This document shows positions 1-8,066 of a stretch of 46,979 nucleotides of DNA, piece by piece. The notes under the pieces were generated by a model. The model searched no databases. It had not been told where the DNA came from and saw nothing but the letters and a program-made list of their open reading frames with translations. The position numbers and the translations under genes are program-made. How positions within the stretch are numbered: position 1 is the first letter of the stretch; every line of letters starts with the position of its first letter. This DNA comes from Rhizonema sp. PD37 (GTDB taxonomy: Bacteria > Cyanobacteriota > Cyanobacteriia > Cyanobacteriales > Nostocaceae): assembly GCA_029379215.1 (NCBI GenBank), contig JAQYWO010000032.1:1-46979 (forward strand), read 5' to 3'.

Positions 1-1
1 A

Positions 2-313
2 ATATGTGAACTTGAATCAATTTTTCAAAAGTATAGTAAAATTAGGTTTATTGTTGCTCTCATTGCAAAAAGTCAAGTTTTTCCAGATTCTTCTTTATCG
101 GATTATTTCTGTATCAAGAATCCATTTGACTATCGAAAAATGATTGAACTTCCTCTGCCTGATTGGACTATTGAAAATATAAAAAATTGGCTAGTTAATT
201 TTCAAGGATTATCTAAGTCAGAAAGTTACCAATTAGCAAAGCGTATTTATAGTGAAAGTGAAGGGACACCAAGTGTTGTTTGTTCAATTTTAGAGAGGGA
301 CTTTAAGGCATGA
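2..313 (+). CDS. C-terminal part of a conflict-system protein (iSTAND-like?)
   Basis: An open frame enters from the left edge and ends with TGA at 311-313, overlapping the next ATG (310-312) in an ATGA junction. About 103 residues are visible. The stretch RFIVALIAKSQVF, then an LPDWT-type turn, then helices up to TPSVVCSILERDFKA, resembles the C-terminal helical part of STAND-like or inactive-STAND domains that precede MoxR genes in vWA-MoxR conflict operons. No catalytic motif lies in the visible part. The translational coupling to the MoxR gene says it belongs to the same operon. The family assignment rests mainly on context; the coding call itself is firm because the frame is open over its whole length and ends in the overlap. 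Confidence 0.7.
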   Translation: MCELESIFQKYSKIRFIVALIAKSQVFPDSSLSDYFCIKNPFDYRKMIELPLPDWTIENIKNWLVNFQGLSKSESYQLAKRIYSESEGTPSVVCSILERDFKA

Positions 314-1323
314 CAACATCTGAGAAATTAGAATTTACAAATAATCCTAAACTTCGCTCTGAAAATCGACATCAAGATTCACCAACGCATCCAGAACCTT
401 ATGTGGTTTCCAATGAATTAAAGAAAGCCGTAAATTTAGCAATCTATCTCCGGCGACCATTACTATTAGAAGGAGATGCGGGATGCGGTAAAACTCGCCT
501 AGCTTCTGCTGTTGCTTATGAGTTGGGTTTTCCCCTCTACCGTTGGGATGTGCGTTCTACTACAAAAGCTCAGGATGGACTATATGAATACGATGCAATT
601 CTGAGACTACATGATGTGCAAACGCAGAAAGTAGAGGAACAATTACCAGCAGATGAAATAGAATCGGATGAAGATGAAGATGACGAAAGGCTAAAACGCA
701 ATCCGGCTAATGCTAGGCACTACCGTAAATTTGGAGCCTTAGGAAAAGCATTTAAACTTAAGGATTGTCCAGCAGTTGTGTTAATTGATGAGATTGATAA
801 AGCAGATTTGGATTTTCCTAATGATTTGCTGACTGTATTAGATGAACCTTGGGAATTCAAAATTAAGGAAACAGGAGAAACGATTCGCGCTACCTACCCA
901 CGTAAAGATGCTGAAGATGATGTTATTGACTGTAGACCAATTGTCATCATTACCAGTAATAAAGAAAAAGGTAACTTACCTGCGCCATTTTTGCGGCGTT
1001 GCTTATATCATTATTTAGAATTTCCAAACGATGCGAAGCTTTTAACAAAAATTGTCAAGAAGCATTACCAAATTCGTGAGGAAACACCGCCGCCGAGCGC
1101 TTTGGTGGAGAATGCAATTGAGTGTTTTCTAAAAGTGTGGGAAAAAGATGGACTATTTAAGAAACCGGGAACCAGTGAATTTCTTGATTGGCTAAAAGCA
1201 CTCCATACCTTTGAGCCAAAACCATACGATGCAGATCTACTAAAAACAGACAATTTACTTCCCTACAGAGAGTTATTATTTAAGCTTCAGCAAGACTGGA
1301 AGAAATACGCTAAAGCCTCATGA
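310..1323 (+). CDS. MoxR-family AAA+ ATPase of a conflict operon
   Basis: 337 residues. Walker A is GDAGCGKT (residues 55-62), Walker B VVLIDEID (156-163), sensor 1 ITSN (about 214-217) and an arginine-finger-like RR (229-230), the set expected of a MoxR ATPase. MoxR proteins are hexameric chaperone-like ATPases that usually act on a vWA partner, here encoded by the next gene (ATGA overlap at 1320). An unusual acidic run (about residues 110-127, mostly E and D) lies between Walker A and B and is probably a surface loop. The upstream gene also overlaps by four bases, so the four genes are probably translated as a unit. The energy-driven switch role in a VMAP-type conflict system is inferred from family and context. 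Confidence 0.93.
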   Translation: MTTSEKLEFTNNPKLRSENRHQDSPTHPEPYVVSNELKKAVNLAIYLRRPLLLEGDAGCGKTRLASAVAYELGFPLYRWDVRSTTKAQDGLYEYDAILRLHDVQTQKVEEQLPADEIESDEDEDDERLKRNPANARHYRKFGALGKAFKLKDCPAVVLIDEIDKADLDFPNDLLTVLDEPWEFKIKETGETIRATYPRKDAEDDVIDCRPIVIITSNKEKGNLPAPFLRRCLYHYLEFPNDAKLLTKIVKKHYQIREETPPPSALVENAIECFLKVWEKDGLFKKPGTSEFLDWLKALHTFEPKPYDADLLKTDNLLPYRELLFKLQQDWKKYAKAS

Positions 1324-2399
1324 GTTCCTTTAACCCCCAAGATTGGATTACTCCCGCCTTTATTCGCCTACGGCAAAGTGGTTTTCAGCTTGGCGTAGGC
1401 GAACTTTTGGCAGCGAGACAAGCAGTTGAGGGGAAATTTGGGGAAAGTCGAGAGGAACTAGCCGAGACATTGAAAATTTTATGGTGTCATTCTCTATCCC
1501 AACAAATCCGGTTTGACGATATCTGGAAGTCTCTACAAGTCGATTCACCCTCCAAACAACCTGAAAAAAAGCCTCAGAAAGAACCACAGCCTGAGACTCA
1601 TCAAGCAGTGGTGGAGGAACCCCCGGAAATTTCCTCACCACCGCCTCAGGAGACTGTAACTGAGCTAAAACCTGAAACGGAACTATCATCATTACCGATT
1701 CGCGCACCATTTACACCTGTAGAGACAGAGGATACATCCGTATTACAAGCATACTATCCCATTTCGCGTCGTTTGATGAGCTACATTTGGCGATATCTCC
1801 GCCGACCGATTGGGGATGGTCCATTAAATGTGCTAGATATAAATGTTACCATTGAGCAAACAACTCAGCAGGGATTTTACTTAGCTCCAGTTTACCGTAG
1901 ACAAGAAAGAAACAATGCCCATCTTTTACTGCTGCTTGACCAAAATGGCTCAATGAACCCGTTTCACCGCTTCACTCGTGATTTAGTGGAAACGGCACTT
2001 TATGAGAGCGACTTGCAACCGGAAAAAGTAGATGTATTTTATTTCCATAATGTGCCTGCTGCCAGTATTTACAAAGACCTGTACTTGACAGAACCAATTA
2101 CTTTACTAACTGTATTAGCCGCCTGCGATCATCAAACTAGTATATTGATTGTTAGTGATGCTGGGGCTGCACGGGGGTATCGGGACTTGAAGCGAATTCG
2201 GGCAACTACCAGTTTTCTATTTAAATTGAAGCAGTACAGTTCTTTGATTGCTTGGTTAAATCCTATGCCAGAAGAACGCTGGATTGGCAGTTCAGCAGAA
2301 ATAATTGCTAATTTAGTACCAATGTTTCAGATGGATAATAATGGCTTAAGTAATGCTATTGATATTGTGCGCGGACAACCTCTAAAACACTTACATTAA
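1320..2399 (+). CDS. vWA-like domain protein (SAV_2336-type), MoxR partner
   Basis: 359 residues. An N-terminal helical domain (about 1-72, beginning with the DWITPAFIRLRQSGFQLGV segment) resembles the SAV_2336-type N-terminal region. It is followed by a Pro/Glu-rich linker (75-130) and a vWA-like fold (about 200-355). The MIDAS loop reads DQNGSM (D207 to M212), a variant of the usual DxSxS, and a second acidic loop is IVSDAG (D280). Metal binding may therefore be altered. The gene overlaps the MoxR gene by four bases and is followed eight bases later by the FGE gene. In related systems this protein bridges the MoxR ATPase and the sensor/effector; that role is inferred. Its length and domain order look complete. 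Confidence 0.85.
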   Translation: MSSFNPQDWITPAFIRLRQSGFQLGVGELLAARQAVEGKFGESREELAETLKILWCHSLSQQIRFDDIWKSLQVDSPSKQPEKKPQKEPQPETHQAVVEEPPEISSPPPQETVTELKPETELSSLPIRAPFTPVETEDTSVLQAYYPISRRLMSYIWRYLRRPIGDGPLNVLDINVTIEQTTQQGFYLAPVYRRQERNNAHLLLLLDQNGSMNPFHRFTRDLVETALYESDLQPEKVDVFYFHNVPAASIYKDLYLTEPITLLTVLAACDHQTSILIVSDAGAARGYRDLKRIRATTSFLFKLKQYSSLIAWLNPMPEERWIGSSAEIIANLVPMFQMDNNGLSNAIDIVRGQPLKHLH

Positions 2400-2407
2400 C
2401 CTTTCTC

Positions 2408-4333
2408 ATGACAGACTTAGCTGATGCAGGACAATTGCGAGAACAGGCGAAACAAGCAGTAGATAGATTTGTACGGCGTTTCGATGAGTCTTATCGGCTA
2501 TTGGCGTATCATGCTGCATTACCTTTGGTCTTAACTCCAGAATTAGTACACTACTTACGCAATGAGTTTTTGCGAGGTGAGCAAGTTCCTTGGGTAGCAG
2601 AGGTTGATCTGTTGTTGTCTGACTTGTGCAGTCAAGTTGGGTATGAACTTTACGCAATGGATACCCATGTGCGGGAATATCTGCTAGTGGAAATGCAGCA
2701 AAACCTATCTTTTGGCAAGTCGCGAATGCAGGAAGTAGCACAGGTTTTATATAGTTATGTCAGCTATCTAAGTCGGCTTCATCCCGGAAGACGGCAACAG
2801 GAAATAGAAGCTCAACGATGGGCCGCAATGGTATATTTGGGGGATGAACAGTGCAAAAAAGCAGTGCGTGAAATTGCCCAGCGACTTATAGAAACTAGTA
2901 GTGGAACTGTTTCTGCAAGTCTTACCGAGTCGGGATTTCGGGCAGAATTAACGCGATTGACCCGCATTACCGAAGAACTATCACCTCAGTTACAACAAGA
3001 GCCAGCTTTACTAAAGTACGCAAGGCTGGTACAGCGAGTTTTAAGAACACTAGAAGAAGTCACTGCGGCAGAACTGCGTGATTCTTATCAGGTGGAGGAT
3101 TTGGATCTGAGGGTTCCAGATAGATTATTGCCAGAAGAGTTGGCAAAGACTTTGACATCTTCTACCATTGATGATGAGAAATTATTTAATCTGCAACCTT
3201 TTGGATTTGATGTAGCACTTATAGAGGTTAATCAACTTGCTCAAATCAGTACAGATAATCCTCTAAAAATTGCAGATGAGATTACTTTTACCAAAATAGG
3301 AAAACATCTCAACGATACTGAACAGTTGTTAATACAAGGAACATTAGCAAACCAAACTTATGAGCAAATTGCAACGTCAGCAGAATACTATGTGCGTGAC
3401 TTAAAGAATGTTGCTATTAAGCTATGGGGAGTTTTATCAGAAGTATTTGGTGTAAAGGTCAACAAAAAAAATCTAAAAACTGTTCTCGAACACTTAGCTG
3501 CTGGTCATCATTTAACTATTAATCGCTATCGTCAGCAATCTCTTTATTATACTGAAAATTTAGGGAATGATGTTTTACTAGAAATGGTTGCCATTCCTGA
3601 AGGCAGTTTTATCATGGGTTCACCAGCATATGAACCTAAGCGAAATGAGTCTGAAAGCCCTCAGCATACAGTCACAATTAAACCTTTCTTTTTAGGCAAA
3701 TATCCAGTAACCCAGGCGCAATGGCAAGCAGTAGCAGCACTTCCACAAGTTAACCGAGAACTTAACCCAGACCCATCTAGATTTAAAGGACAAAATCGTC
3801 CAGTTGAGTCTGTTTCATGGTACTCTGTAGTAGAGTTCTGTGATCGCCTCTCTCGTCAAACTGGCAAGCCCTACCGTTTACCGAGTGAAGCTGAGTGGGA
3901 ATATGCCTGTCGCGCTGGTACGACAACGCCATTTCACTTTGGCGAAACAATTACAGCGCAACTGGCTAATTATGATGGTGGATACTCTTATGGTATAGGT
4001 TATAAAGGAACTTATCGAAGACAAACTAGAGTCGTAGGAAGTTTTGGAATAGCAAATGCCTTTGGGTTATATGATATGCACGGTCAGGTATGGGAATGGT
4101 GTGCAGACCATTGGCATCATAATTATAAGGCAGCGCCAACGGATGGTAGTGCGTGGTTAAATGCTGACAATGAGAATCAAACACTGCTGCGGGGTGGTTC
4201 GTGGTACTTTTATCCTGGCTCTTGCCGTTCTGCTTCTCGCTACAGAGTACATCCCCGACAACGACAACGACTTCATCGGTTTCCGTGTCGTCTGTGGTGG
4301 TGCTGCGAGGACTCTTTAGCCCTTGCCCTTTAG
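2408..4333 (+). CDS. HTH plus formylglycine-generating-enzyme-fold sensor, C-terminal frameshift
   Basis: 641 residues as read. An N-terminal helical region (1 to about 290) leads to an HTH-like module (about 295-365, FTKIGKHLNDTEQLL...TYEQIA...LKNVAIKLWGVLSE), as seen at the N-terminus of cyanobacterial VMAP and NB-ARC proteins. An FGE-sulfatase/C-type-lectin-like domain (about 390 to the end) follows, with LEMVAIPEGSFIMGS, KYPVTQAQW, YRLPSEAEWEYACRAGT and QVWEWCADHW. The expected terminal motif GFRVVC is missing from this frame. After P616 the sequence becomes RQRQRLHRFPCRLWW, but removing one C from the CCCC run at 4253-4256 restores DNDNDFIGFRVVCGGAARTL with TAG at 4317-4319 (a 636-residue product). 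The FGE fold probably serves as a ligand-binding sensor; no sulfatase is nearby. It has no obvious ribosome binding site and is probably coupled to the preceding gene. Confidence 0.88.
   Translation: MTDLADAGQLREQAKQAVDRFVRRFDESYRLLAYHAALPLVLTPELVHYLRNEFLRGEQVPWVAEVDLLLSDLCSQVGYELYAMDTHVREYLLVEMQQNLSFGKSRMQEVAQVLYSYVSYLSRLHPGRRQQEIEAQRWAAMVYLGDEQCKKAVREIAQRLIETSSGTVSASLTESGFRAELTRLTRITEELSPQLQQEPALLKYARLVQRVLRTLEEVTAAELRDSYQVEDLDLRVPDRLLPEELAKTLTSSTIDDEKLFNLQPFGFDVALIEVNQLAQISTDNPLKIADEITFTKIGKHLNDTEQLLIQGTLANQTYEQIATSAEYYVRDLKNVAIKLWGVLSEVFGVKVNKKNLKTVLEHLAAGHHLTINRYRQQSLYYTENLGNDVLLEMVAIPEGSFIMGSPAYEPKRNESESPQHTVTIKPFFLGKYPVTQAQWQAVAALPQVNRELNPDPSRFKGQNRPVESVSWYSVVEFCDRLSRQTGKPYRLPSEAEWEYACRAGTTTPFHFGETITAQLANYDGGYSYGIGYKGTYRRQTRVVGSFGIANAFGLYDMHGQVWEWCADHWHHNYKAAPTDGSAWLNADNENQTLLRGGSWYFYPGSCRSASRYRVHPRQRQRLHRFPCRLWWCCEDSLALAL
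4193..4310 (+). other. Putative diversity-generating-retroelement variable region
   Basis: In the corrected frame the codons after GGTGGTTCGTGG are TAC TTT TAT CCT GGC TCT TGC CGT TCT GCT TCT CGC TAC and so on. Constant residues (P, C, R, S/A, R) alternate with Y, F, Y, G, S, S, Y, H, all of which can be derived from AAY codons by changing A only. The block then ends in a near-repeat GACAACGACAACGAC and the conserved, apparently unmutated ATCGGTTTCCGTGTCGTC. This is the layout of cyanobacterial DGR target genes, where an FGE/C-lectin C-terminus is rewritten from an AAC-rich template repeat. No reverse transcriptase or template repeat lies in the window, so this is inference from pattern. Confidence 0.55.
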
Positions 4334-4716
4334 CACTCTACTCTTTGCAATTCCTTTTCTTTGCCCTTTTTCAGAGTAGCGGAGCGGAGCGATCAAATTT
4401 TTTTGCTATATAGCTAATAATATCATAGTTTTGGGTTTTCGATAAAAAATTCACAAAAGAGGCAGTCGTAAAAAAAAAACAATGGCAAAAATAATCATTA
4501 ATAGTAACAAACAGACAGCGCAATATTATTAAGACTTTACTCAGATCATGTCCGTCAAATCACCCATAATAAAAGCATCCCACTCCTAATCCCTCGCCGC
4601 GAGCGGGGAGTGGTTCTTCTGAAATTAAGGTTAATTGAGCGGACATGATATCAAGTGGTATCACTATCTCTGACTGAGTCGCAGCACTTCGGGCACTGAT
4701 ACTTACCTATTAACCA
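4334..4716. other. Intergenic region after the conflict operon
   Basis: Holds a pyrimidine-rich stretch with repeated TTTGCCCTT-like words (4320-4370), a GAGTAGCGGAGCGGAGC motif (4373-4390), an AT-rich stretch and the inverted-repeat element listed separately. No convincing gene. The first 80 bases could be the region following a DGR variable region, but no known boundary hairpin was recognised. Confidence 0.5.
4545..4649. repeat. 105-bp MITE-like element with 10-bp terminal inverted repeats
   Basis: The ends atcatgtccg (4545-4554) and cggacatgat (4640-4649) are perfect inverted repeats. Between them sits a GC-rich inner hairpin (ccactcc ... ggagtgg, with ctcgccgcgag inside, about 4579-4614). 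There is no coding capacity. The form suggests a non-autonomous miniature element or a structured interspersed repeat. No clear target-site duplication was seen. Confidence 0.5.
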
Positions 4717-6822
4717 TTAACGCCCTCGCGTTTGACATCGGTCGATTTGCTGCATCAACTTTTCTAAACTTTCTGCGGCAGGAAGACATTTCAATCCTTG
4801 ACAGACTAAGCCTACAGTTGTTGGTGAAAGATTGGATGCTGTTGCAAACATTACAGTAGGCAGATACATAGTATTGAGAAAGTTGATTTGCTCTGTTGTG
4901 GTGCGAATCAAGGTACAGTTCCGATACCAATCCAAAGCCTGAAACAAACTCGGGCAAGCTTGAGGAGCGCTATTCATCACACTTCTAAAAGATTTCAATC
5001 CCAATTCCGCAAAATCTAGATAGTGGAGATCGTCAGTTAGGAGGGCAAGGCGAACAAGGTTGGCGATCGCGATTCCATTAGCTGAAGGAGTTGCATTATC
5101 CGCATAACTGCGTTCTCGCACAATTAAATCTTGACTAGCATCACGAGATGTGTTATGATAACCCCCTAATTCAACACTCCAAAGAAATTCATTAAATTCC
5201 TCCTGGATAGTGACTGCTTTTTCCAACCAAAAAGAAGGAGGAGTAAGCGAAGAGAGTTCCTTGATTCCAAGAGTTGCGTGATGTAGATCTAGCAGGGCTT
5301 TAATAAAGAAAGCGTAATCTTCCGATTGAGCGAGAACAGTTGGTTGACCTTCATAATTCAATCGATAGAATCGTCCATCAACAAACTGACAATCTATAAT
5401 GAAGTTCGCTGCTCCTGAAGCTAGTTCCAGATACTCTGGTTTTTGGAACACTCCATATGCCCTTGCCAAACCAGAAATCATCAAAGCATTCCAAGCCACA
5501 ATCATTTTTGTATCTGTCACTGGAGGAATGCGTCCGCGCCAGTTGCCTGTTCTTGCTTCCTGATTGTCGCGGGCAGGAGGGATGGTAATAGAATTATCTG
5601 ATGTAAGGGAATGAAGTGGCAGATTATGACGTGCGGCAAACAACTTTGTTAGTGTCGTTGAGAGTGTTTCACTAAGTTTGCCTGGATAACGCCTTTGCAA
5701 CACATTGTTACCTTCAAAGTTACCGTTAGGAGTTACGGTAAATTGTTGTTGCAATTCCGTTAGCTCTCTTAGAGTTAGCAGTTGTTCTAATTCGCTATAA
5801 CTCCAGATGTAGAATGCTCCTTCTTCTGGTTCTGCTGCTGTTGGATCTGTAAAACTATCAGCATCTTGAGCGGCAAAGAAATATCCACTCTTGTCAGTCA
5901 TTTCCCGCTTCAGCCATTGCACAGTCGAGAAGATTGCCTGTTCAAAAGCTGGTTCTTTCACTCCTGCACTCCATAAAGAAGCTAGATACTCGACTATTTG
6001 ACCGTTGTCATAGAGCATCTTTTCAAAATGCGGCACCGTCCAGGTATGATCAACCGTGTAGCGGTGAAAGCCACCACCTACATGATCATAAATTCCACCC
6101 AGTGCTAAGTCTAATCCTCTTTGAGTACAAACCTGCTTGCTGTCACCCGCTTCGTTTTCCCAATTAAACCTAGTTAAGCGTAGAGCTAATTCCGCGTAGG
6201 GAATCATTGGGAAGCTATTGCCCGACGGGTTTGGTGTGATGATCCGAGTACTGATTGAGCAGCCTTTTTGTAATAATTCATTATCTTGAGACTCCGTGAC
6301 GTTGTCCGCTTGCAACACCACAGCAGTCAGAAGCGACTCCAGAATTACTGCTTTGCGATTGTGCAAGTCTTCTTTTTCTGTATCATAATAGTGGCGAAGT
6401 GCTTGTAAAACTTGCAGAAAACCAGGACGACCGTAGCGGGGATCAACTGGAAAATAAGTTCCAGCATAAAATGGCACTAAATCTTCTGGAGATAGAAAAA
6501 TGTTTAAAGGCCAACCCCCTTGACCACTCATCATCTGCAGAACTTGCATATAAATACTATCGAGGTCAGGTCTTTCTTCCCGATCTACTTTAATAGGAAG
6601 AAAATTAGCGTTCATATACTCAGCAATAGCTGGGTCAGAAAAAGCTTCCCCTTCCATGACAGTACACCAGTGGCAGCTCGAGTAACCAATGGAGAGAAAT
6701 ATTGGTTTATTCTGTGCCTTTGCAGTTGCGAGTGCTTCATCGCACCAGAACCACCAGTCTATGGGGTTGTGAGCGTGTTTGCGGAGATATAGACTCTTAG
6801 CTTCGGCAAGGCGATTAGTCAT
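4717..6822 (-). CDS. Thioredoxin-domain protein, YyaL/SPATA20 family (DUF255)
   Basis: 701 residues, close to the family's usual length. The N-terminal DUF255 thioredoxin-like domain (about 1-165) has the signature [15 protein letters not shown] and a CHWC redox-type motif (C50-C53), followed by [14 protein letters not shown] and [12 protein letters not shown]. The rest (about 190-700) has the shape of an (alpha/alpha)6 glycoside-hydrolase-like barrel (for example [16 protein letters not shown] and [13 protein letters not shown]). The family's biochemical function is not established. The ATG at 6820-6822 precedes [10 protein letters not shown], the usual start region. It is monocistronic, convergent with the conflict operon and divergent from a 500-bp spacer. 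Confidence 0.9.
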   Translation of the reverse strand: MTNRLAEAKSLYLRKHAHNPIDWWFWCDEALATAKAQNKPIFLSIGYSSCHWCTVMEGEAFSDPAIAEYMNANFLPIKVDREERPDLDSIYMQVLQMMSGQGGWPLNIFLSPEDLVPFYAGTYFPVDPRYGRPGFLQVLQALRHYYDTEKEDLHNRKAVILESLLTAVVLQADNVTESQDNELLQKGCSISTRIITPNPSGNSFPMIPYAELALRLTRFNWENEAGDSKQVCTQRGLDLALGGIYDHVGGGFHRYTVDHTWTVPHFEKMLYDNGQIVEYLASLWSAGVKEPAFEQAIFSTVQWLKREMTDKSGYFFAAQDADSFTDPTAAEPEEGAFYIWSYSELEQLLTLRELTELQQQFTVTPNGNFEGNNVLQRRYPGKLSETLSTTLTKLFAARHNLPLHSLTSDNSITIPPARDNQEARTGNWRGRIPPVTDTKMIVAWNALMISGLARAYGVFQKPEYLELASGAANFIIDCQFVDGRFYRLNYEGQPTVLAQSEDYAFFIKALLDLHHATLGIKELSSLTPPSFWLEKAVTIQEEFNEFLWSVELGGYHNTSRDASQDLIVRERSYADNATPSANGIAIANLVRLALLTDDLHYLDFAELGLKSFRSVMNSAPQACPSLFQALDWYRNCTLIRTTTEQINFLNTMYLPTVMFATASNLSPTTVGLVCQGLKCLPAAESLEKLMQQIDRCQTRGR

Positions 6823-7337
6823 GATTAAATACAGGAATTTGCCTTCTGCGCCTAGTCTACCTCGAAAAGATTTGAGATAATAAATTTTGAATTTTGAATA
6901 ACCCTCAGAAGGGTGTTTCCACTTTTAATATAATTAATTCTTAACGCACAGAACTCAGCAGCGTTTTCGCGATTGGCGCTGACGCCGTGTCCGAAGATGG
7001 GATGGCTTTTGATTGAAATGTGGTGTTGGGATTAAGTACAACGATCAAGTGGAGTAAAAAAGTAAGAATCGTAGCTTGCACAAATTTTTCTAACATGGCT
7101 CGTTTCTCCTCAAGGGTGGATGTTTTTCTAACGTAGGACTGATTAACACAAATCCACTTCCTATTATTTATATACACTGACAGATTAGATAATTCCGGAA
7201 ATGTGACAGTAAAAATGCTGACACAGTGAGCGTTTTCTGACAAAATTAAACGTTAACCAAAAGAAGAAAGCGATCGCACAAAACAATCAACTGCTGAAAT
7301 CGTTAAAATATTTGTAAAATACCTATTAGTAGACTAG
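6823..7337. other. Spacer containing a possible small gene and the clpP promoter region
   Basis: 515 bp between divergent genes. It includes the small minus-strand frame described separately and, before clpP, an AT-rich stretch with a HIP1 site (about 7269) and a 60-base AT-rich leader. No transcription start can be fixed from the sequence. Confidence 0.4.
6941..7096 (-). CDS. Possible small membrane protein (51 aa)
   Basis: The frame runs from ATG at 7094-7096 to a stop at 6941-6943 and encodes MLEKFVQATILTFLLHLIVV followed by a polar tail. A good ribosome binding site (gaggag) lies about 9 bases upstream of this ATG on the minus strand, and residues 6-21 could form one membrane segment or a signal peptide. 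The open frame extends upstream, but those residues look non-coding, so the internal ATG is preferred. I do not recognise the family. Short length makes this uncertain; conservation would decide it. Confidence 0.4.
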   Translation of the reverse strand: MLEKFVQATILTFLLHLIVVLNPNTTFQSKAIPSSDTASAPIAKTLLSSVR

Positions 7338-7943
7338 ATGATTCCTATCGTTATTGAACAATCGGGTCGGGGCGAACGCGCCTTTGATATCTACTCACGG
7401 CTGTTACGTGAACGCATCATCTTTTTGGGACAGCCAATAGACAGCAATGAAGCGAACTTAATTGTTGCCCAACTGCTGTTTTTAGATGCTGAAGACCCGG
7501 AGAAAGATATATATATGTATATCAATTCTCCAGGTGGTTCAGTGACGGCAGGCATGGGTATTTTTGATACGATGAAGCACATCCGCCCGGATGTTTGTAC
7601 CGTGTGTACCGGATTGGCAGCAAGTATGGGTGCTTTCCTCCTGAGCGCCGGTACTAAGGGCAAGCGCATGAGCTTACCTCATTCTCGGATTATGATTCAC
7701 CAGCCTTTGGGAGGCGCTCAGGGACAAGCGACTGATATTGAAATTCAAGCTCGAGAAATTCTTTATCACAAGCGGCGGCTCAACGAGTATTTAGCCGAAC
7801 ACACAGGTCAACCCATAGAAAAGATTGCTGAAGACACCGAAAGAGACTTCTTTATGTCTCCTGAGGAAGCCAAAGACTATGGCTTGCTAGATCAAGTCGT
7901 GGATCGTCATGCCGCAGGTAGCCGTCCAATGTCAGTTGTATAA
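7338..7943 (+). CDS. clpP: ATP-dependent Clp protease proteolytic subunit (ClpP1-type)
   Basis: 201 residues, the normal length. The serine protease triad is present: S96 in [10 protein letters not shown]121 in [11 protein letters not shown] and D170 in TERDFFMS. The sequence is very close to what is known for cyanobacterial ClpP1, beginning [21 protein letters not shown]. ClpP forms tetradecameric barrels fed by Clp ATPases in the cytoplasm and degrades unfolded and tagged proteins. No clpX or clpR follows; instead a convergent gene lies beyond a heptamer-repeat hairpin, so the gene is probably monocistronic like ClpP1 elsewhere. Confidence 0.97.
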   Translation: MIPIVIEQSGRGERAFDIYSRLLRERIIFLGQPIDSNEANLIVAQLLFLDAEDPEKDIYMYINSPGGSVTAGMGIFDTMKHIRPDVCTVCTGLAASMGAFLLSAGTKGKRMSLPHSRIMIHQPLGGAQGQATDIEIQAREILYHKRRLNEYLAEHTGQPIEKIAEDTERDFFMSPEEAKDYGLLDQVVDRHAAGSRPMSVV

Positions 7944-7946
7944 GTA

Positions 7947-8066
7947 AGTGCTGAGTCTTGAGTGCTGAGTCTTGAGTCAGAAGAAAGTGAAGAAAGTGAA
8001 AATTCCAAAATTTAACTAATATCCTCTCTTCTTCAGCACTCAGCACTCAGCACTCATTACTCATTT
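7947..8066. repeat. Heptamer-type tandem repeats forming an inverted pair
   Basis: Direct repeats of agtgctgagtcttg (7947-7975) face repeats of cagcactcagcact (8034-8054). The arms agtgctgagt (7947-7956) and actcagcact (8038-8047) are exact inverted copies. This is the short tandem repeat class common in filamentous cyanobacteria. Lying between convergent clpP and the 8066-8857 gene, it may fold as a bidirectional terminator. Confidence 0.7.

Noticed and set aside
2406..2741. Minus-strand frame of 111 codons within the FGE gene
   Set aside because: Antisense shadow of a well-supported coding region.
4201..4413. A 70-codon plus-strand frame rich in S, T and V across the end of the FGE gene
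   Set aside because: It is in neither the FGE frame nor the corrected one; its composition reflects the repeated codons of the FGE end read out of frame.
7947..8066. CRISPR-like direct repeats
   Set aside because: Units are overlapping heptamers without spacers; they match the short tandem repeats of filamentous cyanobacteria.
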